DNA of 64,000 bases from an uncultured Coriobacteriaceae bacterium (lineage in GTDB: Bacteria; Actinomycetota; Coriobacteriia; Coriobacteriales; Eggerthellaceae). This document shows, one piece after another, positions 16,275 to 25,301 of this stretch. The notes under the pieces are model-generated. The model did no database searches. It was not told where the DNA came from and saw nothing but the letters and a program-made list of their open reading frames with translations. The first letter of the stretch is position 1. Every line of letters starts with the position of its first letter. Both the position numbers and the translations under genes were made by a program. The DNA lies in NCBI GenBank assembly GCA_900539675.1, contig UQDJ01000003.1, forward strand, positions 1 through 64,000, given 5' to 3'.

Positions 16275-17530
16275 TGTTCATCCTGCCCCAAAAGACCCAA
16301 CACCAACGTTTGCGCTTCATCGCACAACGCATCAAACTGCTGCTCCACGGCATTTGGCAGCGAAAGATCACGCTGATAGAACTGCTTTTCCAATTCCAAA
16401 ATGGTTTCATCCTTGTGATCGCGACAGGTATCAAGCGCATTCATATATACCGCCGGGAACAGACCCTCCTGACGTAGCACGGCATAGTCTGTCATTGGCA
16501 GAGTTTCATTTATAAGAGCGTCCACGAAAAAGAATGGATATCCCTCATTCATAACCTGACGCACGTCCTCTAACACTTCGGGAGTTAATTCTTCATGCAA
16601 AGCTGTGTGCCCCGTGAGTGTTACCCGAAACATCATGCGCTGACAGTGAAGCTGCGCGTTGCAATCGAACTCCGCTTCCACAATGCGCTCCTGCACATCA
16701 GAAATCGTAGCGCAGTCTGAAATATCAAGAGTAAGGCGCTTCCATGCAATACGTGCTGTGGGAATAAACTCAGCCTTGTTGGGAGCATTTTGCGTCAGGG
16801 TAATTTTGAAGATACCGTGCTCCCCCTCTTCTTTCATATCGCGTCCTTGTGGGCAGCCCGAAAATCCAATGCGCGGGTCTTCTGCGGATGGATAGAGACG
16901 AGGCATGTGTATATGCCCACATGCCCAATAGTCCACATCGCGCAACAACAATTCCCGAGGGTTTACCGGCGAACGAGTTGGATCAATATCTAATCCAGTG
17001 TGTAAAACACCCACCATAAACGGTGCCGACTTCCCTGTTTGGGCTATAGCCGCACCACGAGAAATGCCTTCAGAAATATCTTCGGTGGTCGGCCATGATT
17101 GCGTGTAATAGCCCCTACCACCTATAAGTGCCAACGGTTCGCCATTGCGTTCATAGCACGCAAATGTCGGCTTATTAATACCTAAGACGTGCGTATTTTT
17201 TGGCAGAACGGCAAAGGAGTTTTCCCATGAAATGTATGGATCATGATTGCCGGTGACCAAATACGCATGAATACCTGCCGCATCCAGCTGGGTGAGACCG
17301 GTTATAAATAAAGAGAAATCCGCATAAGAGGGATGTGAATTATCAAATACATCACCCGCGAAAACAACAAAGTCCACCTTATCCGCTATGGCGGTATCAA
17401 TTATTTTGCGAAACGCTTTAGGAATGGCATCCAACAAAGCGTCCTGCCAGGCAGGCACAATGTTGCGCAATCCCCGAAACGGGGCTCCCAAATGAAGATC
17501 TGCTGTATGTATAAACGTTACCGTATTCAT
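16271..17530 (-). CDS. SbcD/YhaO-type metallophosphatase (DNA nuclease)
   Basis: 419 residues. The N-terminal calcineurin-like phosphoesterase motifs are complete: FIHTADLHLG (DxH), VFAGDVFDN (GDxxD), VTGNHDP (GNHD), VGVLHTGLD and ACGHIHMPR (GHxH), which bind two metal ions in Mre11/SbcD nucleases. The C-terminal part would contact the partner ATPase. It is encoded 18 bases after a MerR-type regulator and overlaps the SbcC-like gene by four bases. YhaO is the closest named analogue by layout. Family secure, exact role in repair inferred. Confidence 0.87.
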   Translation of the reverse strand: MNTVTFIHTADLHLGAPFRGLRNIVPAWQDALLDAIPKAFRKIIDTAIADKVDFVVFAGDVFDNSHPSYADFSLFITGLTQLDAAGIHAYLVTGNHDPYISWENSFAVLPKNTHVLGINKPTFACYERNGEPLALIGGRGYYTQSWPTTEDISEGISRGAAIAQTGKSAPFMVGVLHTGLDIDPTRSPVNPRELLLRDVDYWACGHIHMPRLYPSAEDPRIGFSGCPQGRDMKEEGEHGIFKITLTQNAPNKAEFIPTARIAWKRLTLDISDCATISDVQERIVEAEFDCNAQLHCQRMMFRVTLTGHTALHEELTPEVLEDVRQVMNEGYPFFFVDALINETLPMTDYAVLRQEGLFPAVYMNALDTCRDHKDETILELEKQFYQRDLSLPNAVEQQFDALCDEAQTLVLGLLGQDEQ

Positions 17531-17548
17531 GGCTTGAGTGTACCGCGC

Positions 17549-18361
17549 TCATTCGTTTTCGTGCGGTAGGGGGCAACTGCCTTCGCAGCCAATCCATACG
17601 CGATAACAATCTTTGCGTCCATTCATTTCGGTGCGAATTAAAAAGTGAGCAACGGCATACAGAGGTGTATAGCCCTCTTTGCGCACCTCATCGAACATGC
17701 TTTCCGCATCGATATACACCTCTTCACCAATACCACTAAATGCGGCACCTTCGAAGAAAATCTGATGCTGTCGATTGGCAAGCTTGCGCTCCCACAGCAC
17801 GGTGATTTCATCGTCTGGATCATAGGCAGGCGTAGACCCCGCAAAGTCAATACAACCTTCAATCATGGTTTTCGGATCGTCGGCTCGAATAAACAGAGCA
17901 TAGCGCTGCATATCGTGAACCATGGTTTCCCACTGACGTTGAGAGGTGCCTTCATATGCAACCAGACGAATACCTGTTGGGTTTGCCTGGCGAACACCTT
18001 GTTTGATGAGCTCTTCAGCACGCATAGCCAACCTGCGCTGCACCTTTAATTTGCCCAGCGCTTCTTCTAGGTGTTCAATTCGCAACTCCAAGCGCTTTTG
18101 CGAGGTACCCAAGCTGGCAATCATTTCCTCTAAAGAGTAGGAACGCGATTTCACCAAGTCTTTGATAGGCACGCCCATAGAACGATAAAAAGCAATATCA
18201 CTTGCTTCAAACAAGCCGCGCAGGGTATACGTGCGGTAGTTGCTGGACTTGTTCCTATCGGAATAAATGAGTCCTGCATCCTCCCAATAACGCAGAGTTG
18301 AAGGCTCAACGTTGAGCAAGCGCGCTGCTTCCTTGATGCCACAGGTATAGCTCTGTTCCAT
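17549..18361 (-). CDS. MerR-family transcriptional regulator with C-terminal effector-like domain
   Basis: 270 residues. The N-terminal MerR helix-turn-helix is clear: YTCGIKEAARLLNVEPSTLRYWEDAG, split over two lines of the domain, then NYRTYTLRGLFEASDIAFYRSMG. A coiled coil (about 75-115) would dimerise it. Residues about 125-265 resemble a GyrI/effector-binding type fold by pattern only. It is the first gene of a three-gene unit with the SbcD-like and SbcC-like genes, and is divergent from a MATE exporter, either of which it might control. The C-terminus has two Cys (GCEGSCP) that might sense metal or redox; this is speculation. Confidence 0.85.
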   Translation of the reverse strand: MEQSYTCGIKEAARLLNVEPSTLRYWEDAGLIYSDRNKSSNYRTYTLRGLFEASDIAFYRSMGVPIKDLVKSRSYSLEEMIASLGTSQKRLELRIEHLEEALGKLKVQRRLAMRAEELIKQGVRQANPTGIRLVAYEGTSQRQWETMVHDMQRYALFIRADDPKTMIEGCIDFAGSTPAYDPDDEITVLWERKLANRQHQIFFEGAAFSGIGEEVYIDAESMFDEVRKEGYTPLYAVAHFLIRTEMNGRKDCYRVWIGCEGSCPLPHENE

Positions 18362-18808
18362 ATTTATACCACTCTCAGTCCATCGCTTCCCCGGTGTCTA
18401 CGCGGGTAGTAAGCGTGCGGGAAATACATCCGAACAATGCGCACGTCTTCGATCGCATGCGTGAGTCACCAACCACATGCAGGCGACCCGTTTTTTCCTC
18501 ATTGTTTTGATCACTTGTTGCATAACACCTCGTATTGAACCACAAATTTATACATAAAAAGGTGATTATCCGGCATGACCTCCCGTTTTTCTATCGGTGC
18601 CCTCTATCAGAACTTCGTCGTAAAAAATAGACGTTGTAAACGAGTTGTTATCAAGTTGTGAACATCTAATGAAAGAACATGTTTACCCCTAAACATTAAA
18701 GTTACTTGAGGGTTTACAGTGGTTCCGCAAGATTAAGGAAGCATTAAGACAGATTAAGAAGCACTAACGAATCACTAACGATTCCTGTGCAGTAAAGGAG
18801 GCCTCGAA
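18362..18808. promoter_or_regulatory. Divergent intergenic region, MerR regulator / MATE exporter
   Basis: 447 non-coding bases between two divergent genes. Near the MATE gene (about 18730-18785) three related direct repeats are seen, GATTAAGGAAGCATTAAG, GATTAAGAAGCACTAACG and AATCACTAACG, spaced roughly two helical turns apart. They could be regulator sites. The rest is AT-rich without a clear RNA structure. No coding sequence of note. Confidence 0.45.
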
Positions 18809-20152
18809 GTGATTGAACGCAGCATGGTAAAGCCCTATTTGCACTACGTTATTCCCGCTACCATCGCGTTTACTCTATCGTGTATTTATGCCATTGTTGA
18901 TGGCATCTTTGTTGGCAACTATGTTGGAGATGCAGGCCTTGCTGGCATCAATGTTGCCTATCCTCTATATGCGCTCATTTATGCCACTGGTACCGGCATT
19001 GGTATGGGTGGCGCCATTATCGCTTCCGTTCGCGAAGGCGCTGGCAATGTCAAAGGTTCCCGTCGTGCCATGGGTCACACCATTACCCTTCTTGCTATCG
19101 CTTCCGTTATCGTCATGACATTCCTGCTCATTTTTGCCCGTCCGGCTTGCGGCTTGCTGGGTGGTTCAGGTGCTACATTAAATGAAGCAACCAGCTACAT
19201 TACGGTTCTGGCATTGGCTACCCCGTTCCAGTTGATGGTTTCCGGCTGCTTGCCTTTAATTCGTAACCGTGGCCACGTGAAATACGCTATGTGCGCTTCG
19301 GTTGCCGCTGGCGTCACCAACGTTATTCTTGACTATGTCTTTATCGTACTTATGGGCTGCGGCACAGCAGGTGCTGGCGCTGCAACTGCACTGGCACAGT
19401 TGGTTAGCTTCACGTTGATCTTTGGGTTCTTCTGCCACAAGAACGAGCGTCCGCGCTTGGCAGACTTCAAGCTGAATACCGAACTGGTAGTTCACACCAT
19501 CAAGCTTGGTATTGCTCCTTTGGGTCTTACGTTCTTACCTCAGGTAACCATCATTACGATCAATATTTCTGCTATGCATTATGGTGGCGAAACTGCAGTA
19601 GCTGCTTATGCGGTAGTTGCTTATGCTGCCTGCGTGGTATCCATGCTGATTCAAGGCGTTGCCGACGGCTCCCAACCACTCATTTCTAAACAGTACGGCG
19701 CAGGTCATTACAAAGTAGTACGTAAGCTGCGCAACACCAACTATGCCGTTGCACTTTCTATCGGCGTTGTTGGCTTAGTGGTATGCACACTGCTGCGCTT
19801 CCAGATTGCTCATTGGTTTGGCGCATCTGCCGCAGCAACCAGCATGATCGGTATAGCGCTGCCGCTGATCTGCTTTGCTTACCTGTTCTTTGGCTTTACA
19901 CACGTCAGCTCTTCGTACTTCTATGCAATCGACAACCACCGCTCTTCCACTATTTTGGTATATGGCGAATCCGCACTCGTTGTTGCCTTTGTAGTTTCCA
20001 TGGGAGCGCTTTTCGGACTGATGGGGGTATGGAGCGCTATCGCAGTTGAGCAAATTACGCTGTGCGTCATTACGTTCTGCTTGCTGATGCATGCCTCTTC
20101 GCGCTACTCGCTGTTTGGTCACGGATCACACTTCAATCACGTCCGCGCATAG
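18809..20152 (+). CDS. MATE-family multidrug/metabolite exporter
   Basis: 447 residues with about twelve membrane segments. It begins MIERSMVKPYLHYVIPATIA, followed by YAIVDGIFVGNYVGDAGLAGINVAYP over the first two helices, the typical MatE start (vD..fvG...G...laa...a.P). A second related half starts near 235 (APLGLTFLPQVTIITIN). Such proteins export cationic compounds with Na+ or H+ entry. The start is GTG with AAAGGAGG upstream. One of the few plus-strand genes left of the origin; it converges on dnaB. Substrate unknown. Confidence 0.92.
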   Translation: MIERSMVKPYLHYVIPATIAFTLSCIYAIVDGIFVGNYVGDAGLAGINVAYPLYALIYATGTGIGMGGAIIASVREGAGNVKGSRRAMGHTITLLAIASVIVMTFLLIFARPACGLLGGSGATLNEATSYITVLALATPFQLMVSGCLPLIRNRGHVKYAMCASVAAGVTNVILDYVFIVLMGCGTAGAGAATALAQLVSFTLIFGFFCHKNERPRLADFKLNTELVVHTIKLGIAPLGLTFLPQVTIITINISAMHYGGETAVAAYAVVAYAACVVSMLIQGVADGSQPLISKQYGAGHYKVVRKLRNTNYAVALSIGVVGLVVCTLLRFQIAHWFGASAAATSMIGIALPLICFAYLFFGFTHVSSSYFYAIDNHRSSTILVYGESALVVAFVVSMGALFGLMGVWSAIAVEQITLCVITFCLLMHASSRYSLFGHGSHFNHVRA

Positions 20153-20179
20153 GTTAGCATTCTAAATCAGTAGCCGCCC

Positions 20180-21553
20180 TTAGTATCCGGAATCGTCGAA
20201 GTGATTCGTGAACTTCGTGAATTCCGGAATGAAGGTCAACGGAATATCGCGCGTGGGGCCGTTACGATGCTTGGCAACAATCAGCTCCGCCTTACCCCAA
20301 TCGGGACGGTTATCCGATTCAGCCTCCGCTTCTGAGGTGCTTCGGTCCAAAAACATTACGATGTCGGCGTCCTGTTCGATAGAGCCCGATTCGCGCAAGT
20401 CAGAGAGCATAGGACGTTTATCGGTACGCGTTTCAACACCACGGGAAAGCTGTGAAAGCGAGAGGATAGGCACATCAAGCTCTTTTGCTAATACCTTCAA
20501 ACCACGCGATATTTCAGCGACTTCAACTGCACGATTGTTAGGGTGTGGAATAACCGGTTGCATCAGCTGCAAGTAGTCAACAATAATGAGACCATTTTTC
20601 TTATTGCGCATCATGCGGCGCGCTTTGGTGCGCAACTCAACGATAGAAAGCGACGGCGAATCGTCCACATACAGATCATACTGGGACAGTTCACCAGAGA
20701 CGCGCACCAGCTCCCCCCAGTCGCTATCCGCCAGCATGCCACCGCGCATCCGCGACAAGCTCATCCCTGCTTCCGCTGCAAGAAGTCGTTGAGTAATTTG
20801 CACAGATGACATTTCCAAGCTGAAAAACGCCACCGTGCTGCCCAGCTTTGCAGCATTGGTTGCAAGATTCATAGCAAATGAAGTCTTACCTACCGCAGGG
20901 CGTGCTGCCAAAATAATCAAGTCACCGCCACGAAGGCCGCAGAATAATTTATCCACATCGGTAAAGCCAGTAGGAACGCCCTGCATAGTGCCGGCACGAT
21001 TTGCCATTTCGGCAATTTCATCGTTGGCTTCAATAATCAGCGTCTGAATATCTTTAAAGGTAGAGCTTACGGTTTGTTCCGTCACACTAAAGAGCGCGGC
21101 TTCCGCCTGTGAAACCAGCTCAGCTGGATCTGCCGGAGAATCATAGGCTAGTGAGGTTATTTCAGCAGACGCATGCAACAATTCACGGCGCATAGCATCA
21201 CGTGCAACAATTTCTGCGTGATGCTGCCAACTGGTAAAAGCAAATGTGTTTTCCGAAAGTTCCAGCAAGTAGGACTGGCCACCAACTGCTTCAAGCTGGC
21301 CGGCCGCCTTTAAGTTGTCCGAAACTGAAATAACATCAATCGGGATGGAGCGCGCATTCATTTCACGCATCGTTTCAAAAATGATGCGATGCGCAGGGCG
21401 AAAGAAGCTTTCCGGCTTAAGTTTTAATGACACCTCTTCGAACACGCCGGTAGAAAGCAAACAGGCCGCCAATACCGTCTGTTCTGCTTCTACGTTTTGT
21501 GGAAACTGCTTATGCAGGCCTGTGGTGTCGTTATTGCTAGTAGGAGCTGGCAC
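20180..21553 (-). CDS. dnaB: Replicative DNA helicase DnaB
   Basis: 457 residues. The N-terminal helical domain begins at PQNVEAEQTVLAACLL. The RecA-like C-terminal domain has Walker A AARPAVGKTSFAMN, SLEMS, Walker B IIVDYLQLM, LSQLSRGVETR and DLRESGSIEQDADIV. It unwinds DNA at the fork. The start is GTG with GAGG ten bases upstream. It follows the rpsF-ssb-rpsR-rplI cluster on the same strand beyond a strong terminator. No intein and full family length. A DciA-like protein, the usual DnaB loader in actinobacteria, is encoded at 39.97-40.59 kb. Confidence 0.97.
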   Translation of the reverse strand: MPAPTSNNDTTGLHKQFPQNVEAEQTVLAACLLSTGVFEEVSLKLKPESFFRPAHRIIFETMREMNARSIPIDVISVSDNLKAAGQLEAVGGQSYLLELSENTFAFTSWQHHAEIVARDAMRRELLHASAEITSLAYDSPADPAELVSQAEAALFSVTEQTVSSTFKDIQTLIIEANDEIAEMANRAGTMQGVPTGFTDVDKLFCGLRGGDLIILAARPAVGKTSFAMNLATNAAKLGSTVAFFSLEMSSVQITQRLLAAEAGMSLSRMRGGMLADSDWGELVRVSGELSQYDLYVDDSPSLSIVELRTKARRMMRNKKNGLIIVDYLQLMQPVIPHPNNRAVEVAEISRGLKVLAKELDVPILSLSQLSRGVETRTDKRPMLSDLRESGSIEQDADIVMFLDRSTSEAEAESDNRPDWGKAELIVAKHRNGPTRDIPLTFIPEFTKFTNHFDDSGY

Positions 21554-21614
21554 GTCAAACCATCCTCTTCACTGACCAATGCTACGGGGATAGTCAAAAG
21601 TATATCCCGCCCAT

Positions 21615-21650
21615 AAAAAAGCGCCGCCCACATTACTATGAGCGACGCTT
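21615..21650 (-). terminator. Intrinsic terminator after rplI
   Basis: On the minus strand AGCGTCGCTCA pairs with TGGGCGGCGCT (11 bp with G-U pairs) and is followed by six T. It separates the ribosomal-protein/ssb operon from dnaB. Confidence 0.85.
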
Positions 21651-21721
21651 CGAATTCACACTTATGTGAACCACACTCTTGCGAGTGTAAAGGTAGTGGA
21701 AGCAAAAGCTTTAAAGCTAGT

Positions 21722-22294
21722 TTACTTAGCCTCTTCTACTGCTTCTTCTACTACAGCTTCAGCAACTTCAGCAGCTTCTTCTACTGCCTCTTCGGCTACC
21801 TCGGCAACTTCTTCTACCTCTTCAACTGCTTCAACAGCTGCAAAGGTAGCTTCGTCGCCAACCAGGATGGTCAGGTTAGCCTTGATGTCGCGATACAGAG
21901 CGATAGACACCTTGTGCAGACCAGCAGACTTAATTGGAGTCTTGATATCTACACGACGGCGATCGATTTCGATGCCGGCCTGAGCCTTGATAGCATCAAC
22001 GATCATCTGAGCAGTTACAGAACCAAACAGAACGCCTTCTTCGCCTACGCGGGCTTCAACCTTAATGGTCAAAGCATCCAGCATTTCCTTGGTCTTGTTA
22101 GCTTCAGCAATACGGTTCTCTTCGCGAGCAGCAATGTTGTGCTTGCGCTGCTCGAGCTGCTTCAAGTTACCCTTGGTAGCAGCTACCGCTATTCCCTGTG
22201 GGAACAGATAATTGTTAGCAAAGCCGGGAGCGACCTCTACTACGTCGCCTTCGCCGCCCTTACCCTTTACTTCGCTCAGAAGGATTACTTTCAT
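21722..22294 (-). CDS. rplI: Ribosomal protein bL9 with acidic C-terminal tail
   Basis: 190 residues; bL9 is usually about 148. The normal part is complete: MKVILLSEVKGKGGEGDVVEV, FANNYLFPQGIAVAAT, a long helix (about 45-80) and the C-terminal rRNA-binding domain (FGSVTAQMIVDAI). From about residue 152 the protein continues with a repetitive Glu/Ala/Val-only tail (EEVEEVAEVAEEAVEEAAEV style). The tail is encoded by repeats of GCTTCTTCTAC-like sequence on the plus strand. ATG with AGGAGGATC upstream; last gene of the rpsF-ssb-rpsR-rplI operon. Confidence 0.96.
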   Translation of the reverse strand: MKVILLSEVKGKGGEGDVVEVAPGFANNYLFPQGIAVAATKGNLKQLEQRKHNIAAREENRIAEANKTKEMLDALTIKVEARVGEEGVLFGSVTAQMIVDAIKAQAGIEIDRRRVDIKTPIKSAGLHKVSIALYRDIKANLTILVGDEATFAAVEAVEEVEEVAEVAEEAVEEAAEVAEAVVEEAVEEAK

Positions 22295-22308
22295 CTGATC
22301 CTCCTATC

Positions 22309-22569
22309 TTAGCGGTTGCGACGATCGCCACGGCCGCTTACTGCAGGCACAGCATAAGGCATGAGAGCCATTTCACGTGCGCGCTTTACAGCATTGGCGA
22401 TATCGCGCTGGTGCTGGGTGCAAGCGCCCGTAACACGACGGGGCTTGATCTTCCCACGGTCAGTAACATACTTGCGCAGCATCTGAGTGTCTTTGTAGTC
22501 GACATATTCTGCGTGGTCCTTGCAGAACTGGCAATACTTTCGACGAGGCTGCTTTGTGTAGTCAGACAT
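22309..22569 (-). CDS. rpsR: Ribosomal protein bS18
   Basis: 86 residues from [16 protein letters not shown]. The reading frame is open further upstream, but this ATG (22567-22569) has AAAGAGGTTTAC in front and gives normal bS18 length. Small-subunit protein that pairs with bS6, encoded nearby. CQFC with downstream Cys suggests the zinc-binding form. Core motifs [15 protein letters not shown] and [22 protein letters not shown] are intact. 14 bases separate it from rplI. Confidence 0.97.
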   Translation of the reverse strand: MSDYTKQPRRKYCQFCKDHAEYVDYKDTQMLRKYVTDRGKIKPRRVTGACTQHQRDIANAVKRAREMALMPYAVPAVSGRGDRRNR

Positions 22570-22588
22570 GTAAACCTCTTTCGAATGA

Positions 22589-23035
22589 TTAGAACGGAAT
22601 ATCCGTGTCGTACACCGAGGCATCAACAACCGGCGCAGCCATAGGAGCTGGTGCCGGAGCAGCATTCATAGCAGGTGCCTGAGCTGCTGGAGCAGAAGTG
22701 CCACCATTGCGGCTCGTCATGAATTCAATTTCATCAACGATAACCTCAATCTTGCTGCGCTTCTGACCATCACGTTCCCACTGGCTCCAACGAAGCTTAC
22801 CTTCGATGGCCACCTTGCTACCTTTCTGCAAAAAGCGGGAAACGCTCTGTGCACGAGCACCAAACATCGTGCAGTCAATGAAATTGGGATAATCTTCCCA
22901 TTCACCTGTCTGCTGATTCTTGCGACGATCATTAACTGCGATACCGAAGCCCAATACCGGCATACCGCCTGCAGTGGAGCGCAGATCAGGATCACGCGTC
23001 AAATTACCCGTAAGGGTTACTCGGTTGATGCTCAT
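22589..23035 (-). CDS. ssb: Single-stranded DNA-binding protein
   Basis: 148 residues. OB-fold begins [19 protein letters not shown] and continues [30 protein letters not shown] and [22 protein letters not shown] short Ala/Pro-rich linker (about 113-140) leads to the acidic tip DTDIPF, the docking site for replication and repair partners. It sits between rpsF and rpsR, the standard bacterial arrangement. Confidence 0.97.
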   Translation of the reverse strand: MSINRVTLTGNLTRDPDLRSTAGGMPVLGFGIAVNDRRKNQQTGEWEDYPNFIDCTMFGARAQSVSRFLQKGSKVAIEGKLRWSQWERDGQKRSKIEVIVDEIEFMTSRNGGTSAPAAQAPAMNAAPAPAPMAAPVVDASVYDTDIPF

Positions 23036-23104
23036 GGTTAAAACCTCTTTCGTGGTACGAACTATTCCGTTCGCACGCTTGATTTCCTTGCTTTATTACT
23101 TACG

Positions 23105-23398
23105 TTAGTCGCGGTCAGGGCGAGCAACGATCATGTGACGTACCACTGCGTCAGAGATGCGCAGAACGCGGTCGAGCTCAGCAATGTTTGCAGGTTCTGC
23201 ATGGAAATCGATAAGGGTGTAATCACCGTCAGTCAGACCATTGATTTCGTAAGCGAGCTTGCGCTTACCCCAGTTGTCTACATTATCGACAACACCATTA
23301 CCTTCTGCGAGGGCAGTTTCGATACGCTTCATAACAGCGATACGGGATTCTTCGTCGATAGACGGAGCTACAAAATACAAGAGTTCATAAGCCTTCAT
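23105..23398 (-). CDS. rpsF: Ribosomal protein bS6
   Basis: 97 residues: MKAYELLYFVAPSIDEESR, VDNVDNWGKRKLAYEI and DGDYTLIDFHAEPANIAELDR are the conserved strands and helices of bS6, and the protein ends RHMIVARPDRD. First gene of the rpsF-ssb-rpsR-rplI operon; ATG with GAGGAGGTGAAC upstream. The promoter should lie in 23399-23560, where I could not fix a clear -35/-10 pair. Confidence 0.96.
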   Translation of the reverse strand: MKAYELLYFVAPSIDEESRIAVMKRIETALAEGNGVVDNVDNWGKRKLAYEINGLTDGDYTLIDFHAEPANIAELDRVLRISDAVVRHMIVARPDRD

Positions 23399-23953
23399 CA
23401 GTTCACCTCCTCTGGACTTACGGCTTCGGGGTTTGAAGGCATTCCCGAAGCAGGATTAGCCGATTCATAATAGCAAAGGCTTAGGCCCCAGAAACGATAA
23501 CGGCTTTGAACTCACCGTTTACACACAATCGCTTTGCGTAAAACCGAACGCATAATGACGCTGTCATTATGCATTTCATCATGCCCGTTGTATTGATACC
23601 TGTTTCACAGATATCCGTTGCACTGCGCTCCCTATTCCGTTTTCACTTCATCTATCGTAGCGGTGTTATTAGAACTTTCATGGATCACGTTTATATATTG
23701 AGTGCAAATGTAGATCTGATGTCCATAAAGCCCTCACATAGTAAAGCCGTGCCCGAAGGCACGGCTCAGTTAGAAGCTATAGGTTTTTGAATACCTGTTT
23801 CACATTCACACCGGAAGACCACTTCGCATCGGCTGGGCGGCGGTCATAGGAAGGCCACTTCATATTAGTCAACCTAACAGGCAATTTTTTCTCAAGCAAC
23901 CATCTCAAACAGCCATCCAGCCAAGAATCGTAAAGATGCCTTTCGTGAATGCG
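23399..23953. other. Non-coding stretch between rpsF and an unknown gene
   Basis: 555 bases. Apart from the hairpin at 23745-23766 and the presumed rpsF promoter near 23400-23560, nothing convincing is seen. The short open frame at 23569-23790 has no ribosome binding site and no recognisable product. Confidence 0.5.
23745..23766 (-). terminator. Hairpin, probable terminator of the 192-residue unknown gene
   Basis: AGCCGTGCC and GGCACGGCT form a perfect 9-bp stem with a TTCG loop on the minus strand, followed by TTTAC. It lies about 190 bases beyond the stop at 23954. The T-tract is short. Confidence 0.5.
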
Positions 23954-24532
23954 TTATGCATTCTTATCCTCGTTAGCCAGCTCTTGAAGCTTCTTCATAG
24001 TGTTAGGCAATTCGGCTTCAGCTTCCGTTTCTACATCTAGACCAGGGACAAGACCAGGCTGTTGGGTTGGGTCGATCGTACCTTCCATCTCGAGCTCCAA
24101 CTTCAAGCCCTCCATAAAGTTTGGCGCTGGGCCCACATAGACAATCGTGCGATCGATACCATTATCGTCATACAGATAACCAAAAGCGTAGGCCTGTTCT
24201 TCACCCGGCAAGCCGCCTTCAGCAATCAGAGCATCTTTGGTGCCATCGTCGGTTTCAATGTAGCCGTCATAACAAAAAGCATAAGCGGTAGCACCACGAG
24301 CACCTTCCACTTCCTGGCGGGCAGCCAAGAAACACTGTTCCACATCATCAGCAGGATGGGTTTCGATAAACAAGTTCTCCTTTACTGCCAAGCCGGTAAA
24401 GGGAACTACTTCTTCACCTTGTTCCATCTTGTCTGCAGCGGTATCCAATACGGCACGGATGACCGTCTTGAGTACATCATCAATATCTTCTTCGGGATTA
24501 AAATCCGAAGGATTAACCATACGTTCGGCCAT
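23954..24532 (-). CDS. Unknown acidic protein, about 192 residues
   Basis: Not recognised. The frame is open to 24619, but the ATG at 24530-24532 has AAAGGATAGCC directly upstream, giving MAERMVNPSDFNPEEDIDD as the start. The protein is acidic (many Asp/Glu), has no membrane segment or signal peptide, and contains patterned central blocks (VVPFTGLAVKENLFIETHPADDVEQ in two parts, and ATAYAFCYDGYIETDDGTKDA in two parts) that look like strands of a small globular alpha/beta domain. The tail (about 150-192) is low-complexity and acidic. Single gene with its own terminator-like hairpin. Probably a lineage-restricted cytosolic protein. Confidence 0.6.
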   Translation of the reverse strand: MAERMVNPSDFNPEEDIDDVLKTVIRAVLDTAADKMEQGEEVVPFTGLAVKENLFIETHPADDVEQCFLAARQEVEGARGATAYAFCYDGYIETDDGTKDALIAEGGLPGEEQAYAFGYLYDDNGIDRTIVYVGPAPNFMEGLKLELEMEGTIDPTQQPGLVPGLDVETEAEAELPNTMKKLQELANEDKNA

Positions 24533-24854
24533 GGCTATCCTTTCGTCGTCTGTCATGTCGTGTTGCAGTGTATCACGAGCCTTGCGCCATTTCTTATGGC
24601 TAACTTTCGAGCGGCACATTTGGCAACACCGACCGTCTGATTACGTTTCGCTCCTTCTCAATCGAACAAGACATGGAGCTTTTCTCATAATTGTCCAGGA
24701 TTGCACAGCTGAAATTTAGTGGATTATAATACGAACAGATGTTCTATTACTTGACTCTCAATGAGGCTATAAACACCATTCAGAGCTCACGTAACTCAGC
24801 CTGTTGAATGGTAATCCGAAGAGCAACTAACAACAAGGAGCGCAGCAAATAACA
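24533..24854. other. Divergent intergenic region between two unknown genes
   Basis: About 320 bases if the short start of the leftward gene is right. A TATAAT-like hexamer lies near 24724 on the plus strand in ATTATAATACG and may serve the rightward gene; no matching -35 was fixed. Otherwise nothing seen. Confidence 0.35.
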
Positions 24855-25169
24855 ATGGTGTACGGCGGTCGCAAATGGCAGAAGAAGCGGGTATCAGTCA
24901 TTGTGCTCTACAGCACATCTGGCTTGCTGACCCCTTTAACCTTGTACTGGGATGATGGTCGTTCATTTAATATGTCTGTTCTTGAATTTCGTGGAGTGCG
25001 CCCTTCGGAACGTTTAGGTGAATATTGCTGTGATTACTTAGTTATGTTTGGCTGCCATAAGCGCCATCTCTACCGCGATAATTACGGATGGTTTGTCGAA
25101 GTGCCGGCACACGATACCGACAACACCGCAGACTGGCCTCCAGCAGGATGCTGGGATCCGGAGGCTTAA
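24855..25169 (+). CDS. Small unknown protein, 104 residues
   Basis: Not recognised. MVYGGRKWQKKRVSVIVLYS opens the chain, followed by a strand-rich pattern (PLTLYWDDGRSFNMSVLEFRG in parts, YLVMFGCHKRHLYRDNYGWFVEVPA in parts). It has no signal peptide or membrane helix and five Cys. The pattern suggests a small beta-barrel. AAGGAG lies 13 bases before the ATG, longer than ideal, so the true start is uncertain by a codon or two. It stands alone on the plus strand between tRNA-Ser and the acidic unknown gene. It could be a lineage-specific protein; the codon pattern resembles neighbours, so it is likely a real gene. Confidence 0.55.
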   Translation: MVYGGRKWQKKRVSVIVLYSTSGLLTPLTLYWDDGRSFNMSVLEFRGVRPSERLGEYCCDYLVMFGCHKRHLYRDNYGWFVEVPAHDTDNTADWPPAGCWDPEA

Positions 25170-25262
25170 ACGCAGGTTTTATTGAATCACCAGCGGCGCT
25201 TTAGCGTACCGATCACCTTATTACGCTACCAAGCAAGCGTTGCTAAACTAACTCGCTTTAAG

Positions 25263-25292
25263 AATAAGCAAAGCCCCGCTTTCGCGAGGCTT
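25263..25292 (-). terminator. Intrinsic terminator after tRNA-Ser(CGA)
   Basis: On the minus strand AAGCCTCGC/GCGGGGCTT form a 9-bp stem with a GAAA loop, followed by TGCTTATT. It starts ten bases beyond the tRNA. Confidence 0.75.
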
Positions 25293-25301
25293 AATACATT
25301 C

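Noticed and set aside
23569..23790. Plus-strand open frame in the rpsF upstream gap
   Set aside because: No ribosome binding site, no pattern, and it crosses a terminator-like hairpin.
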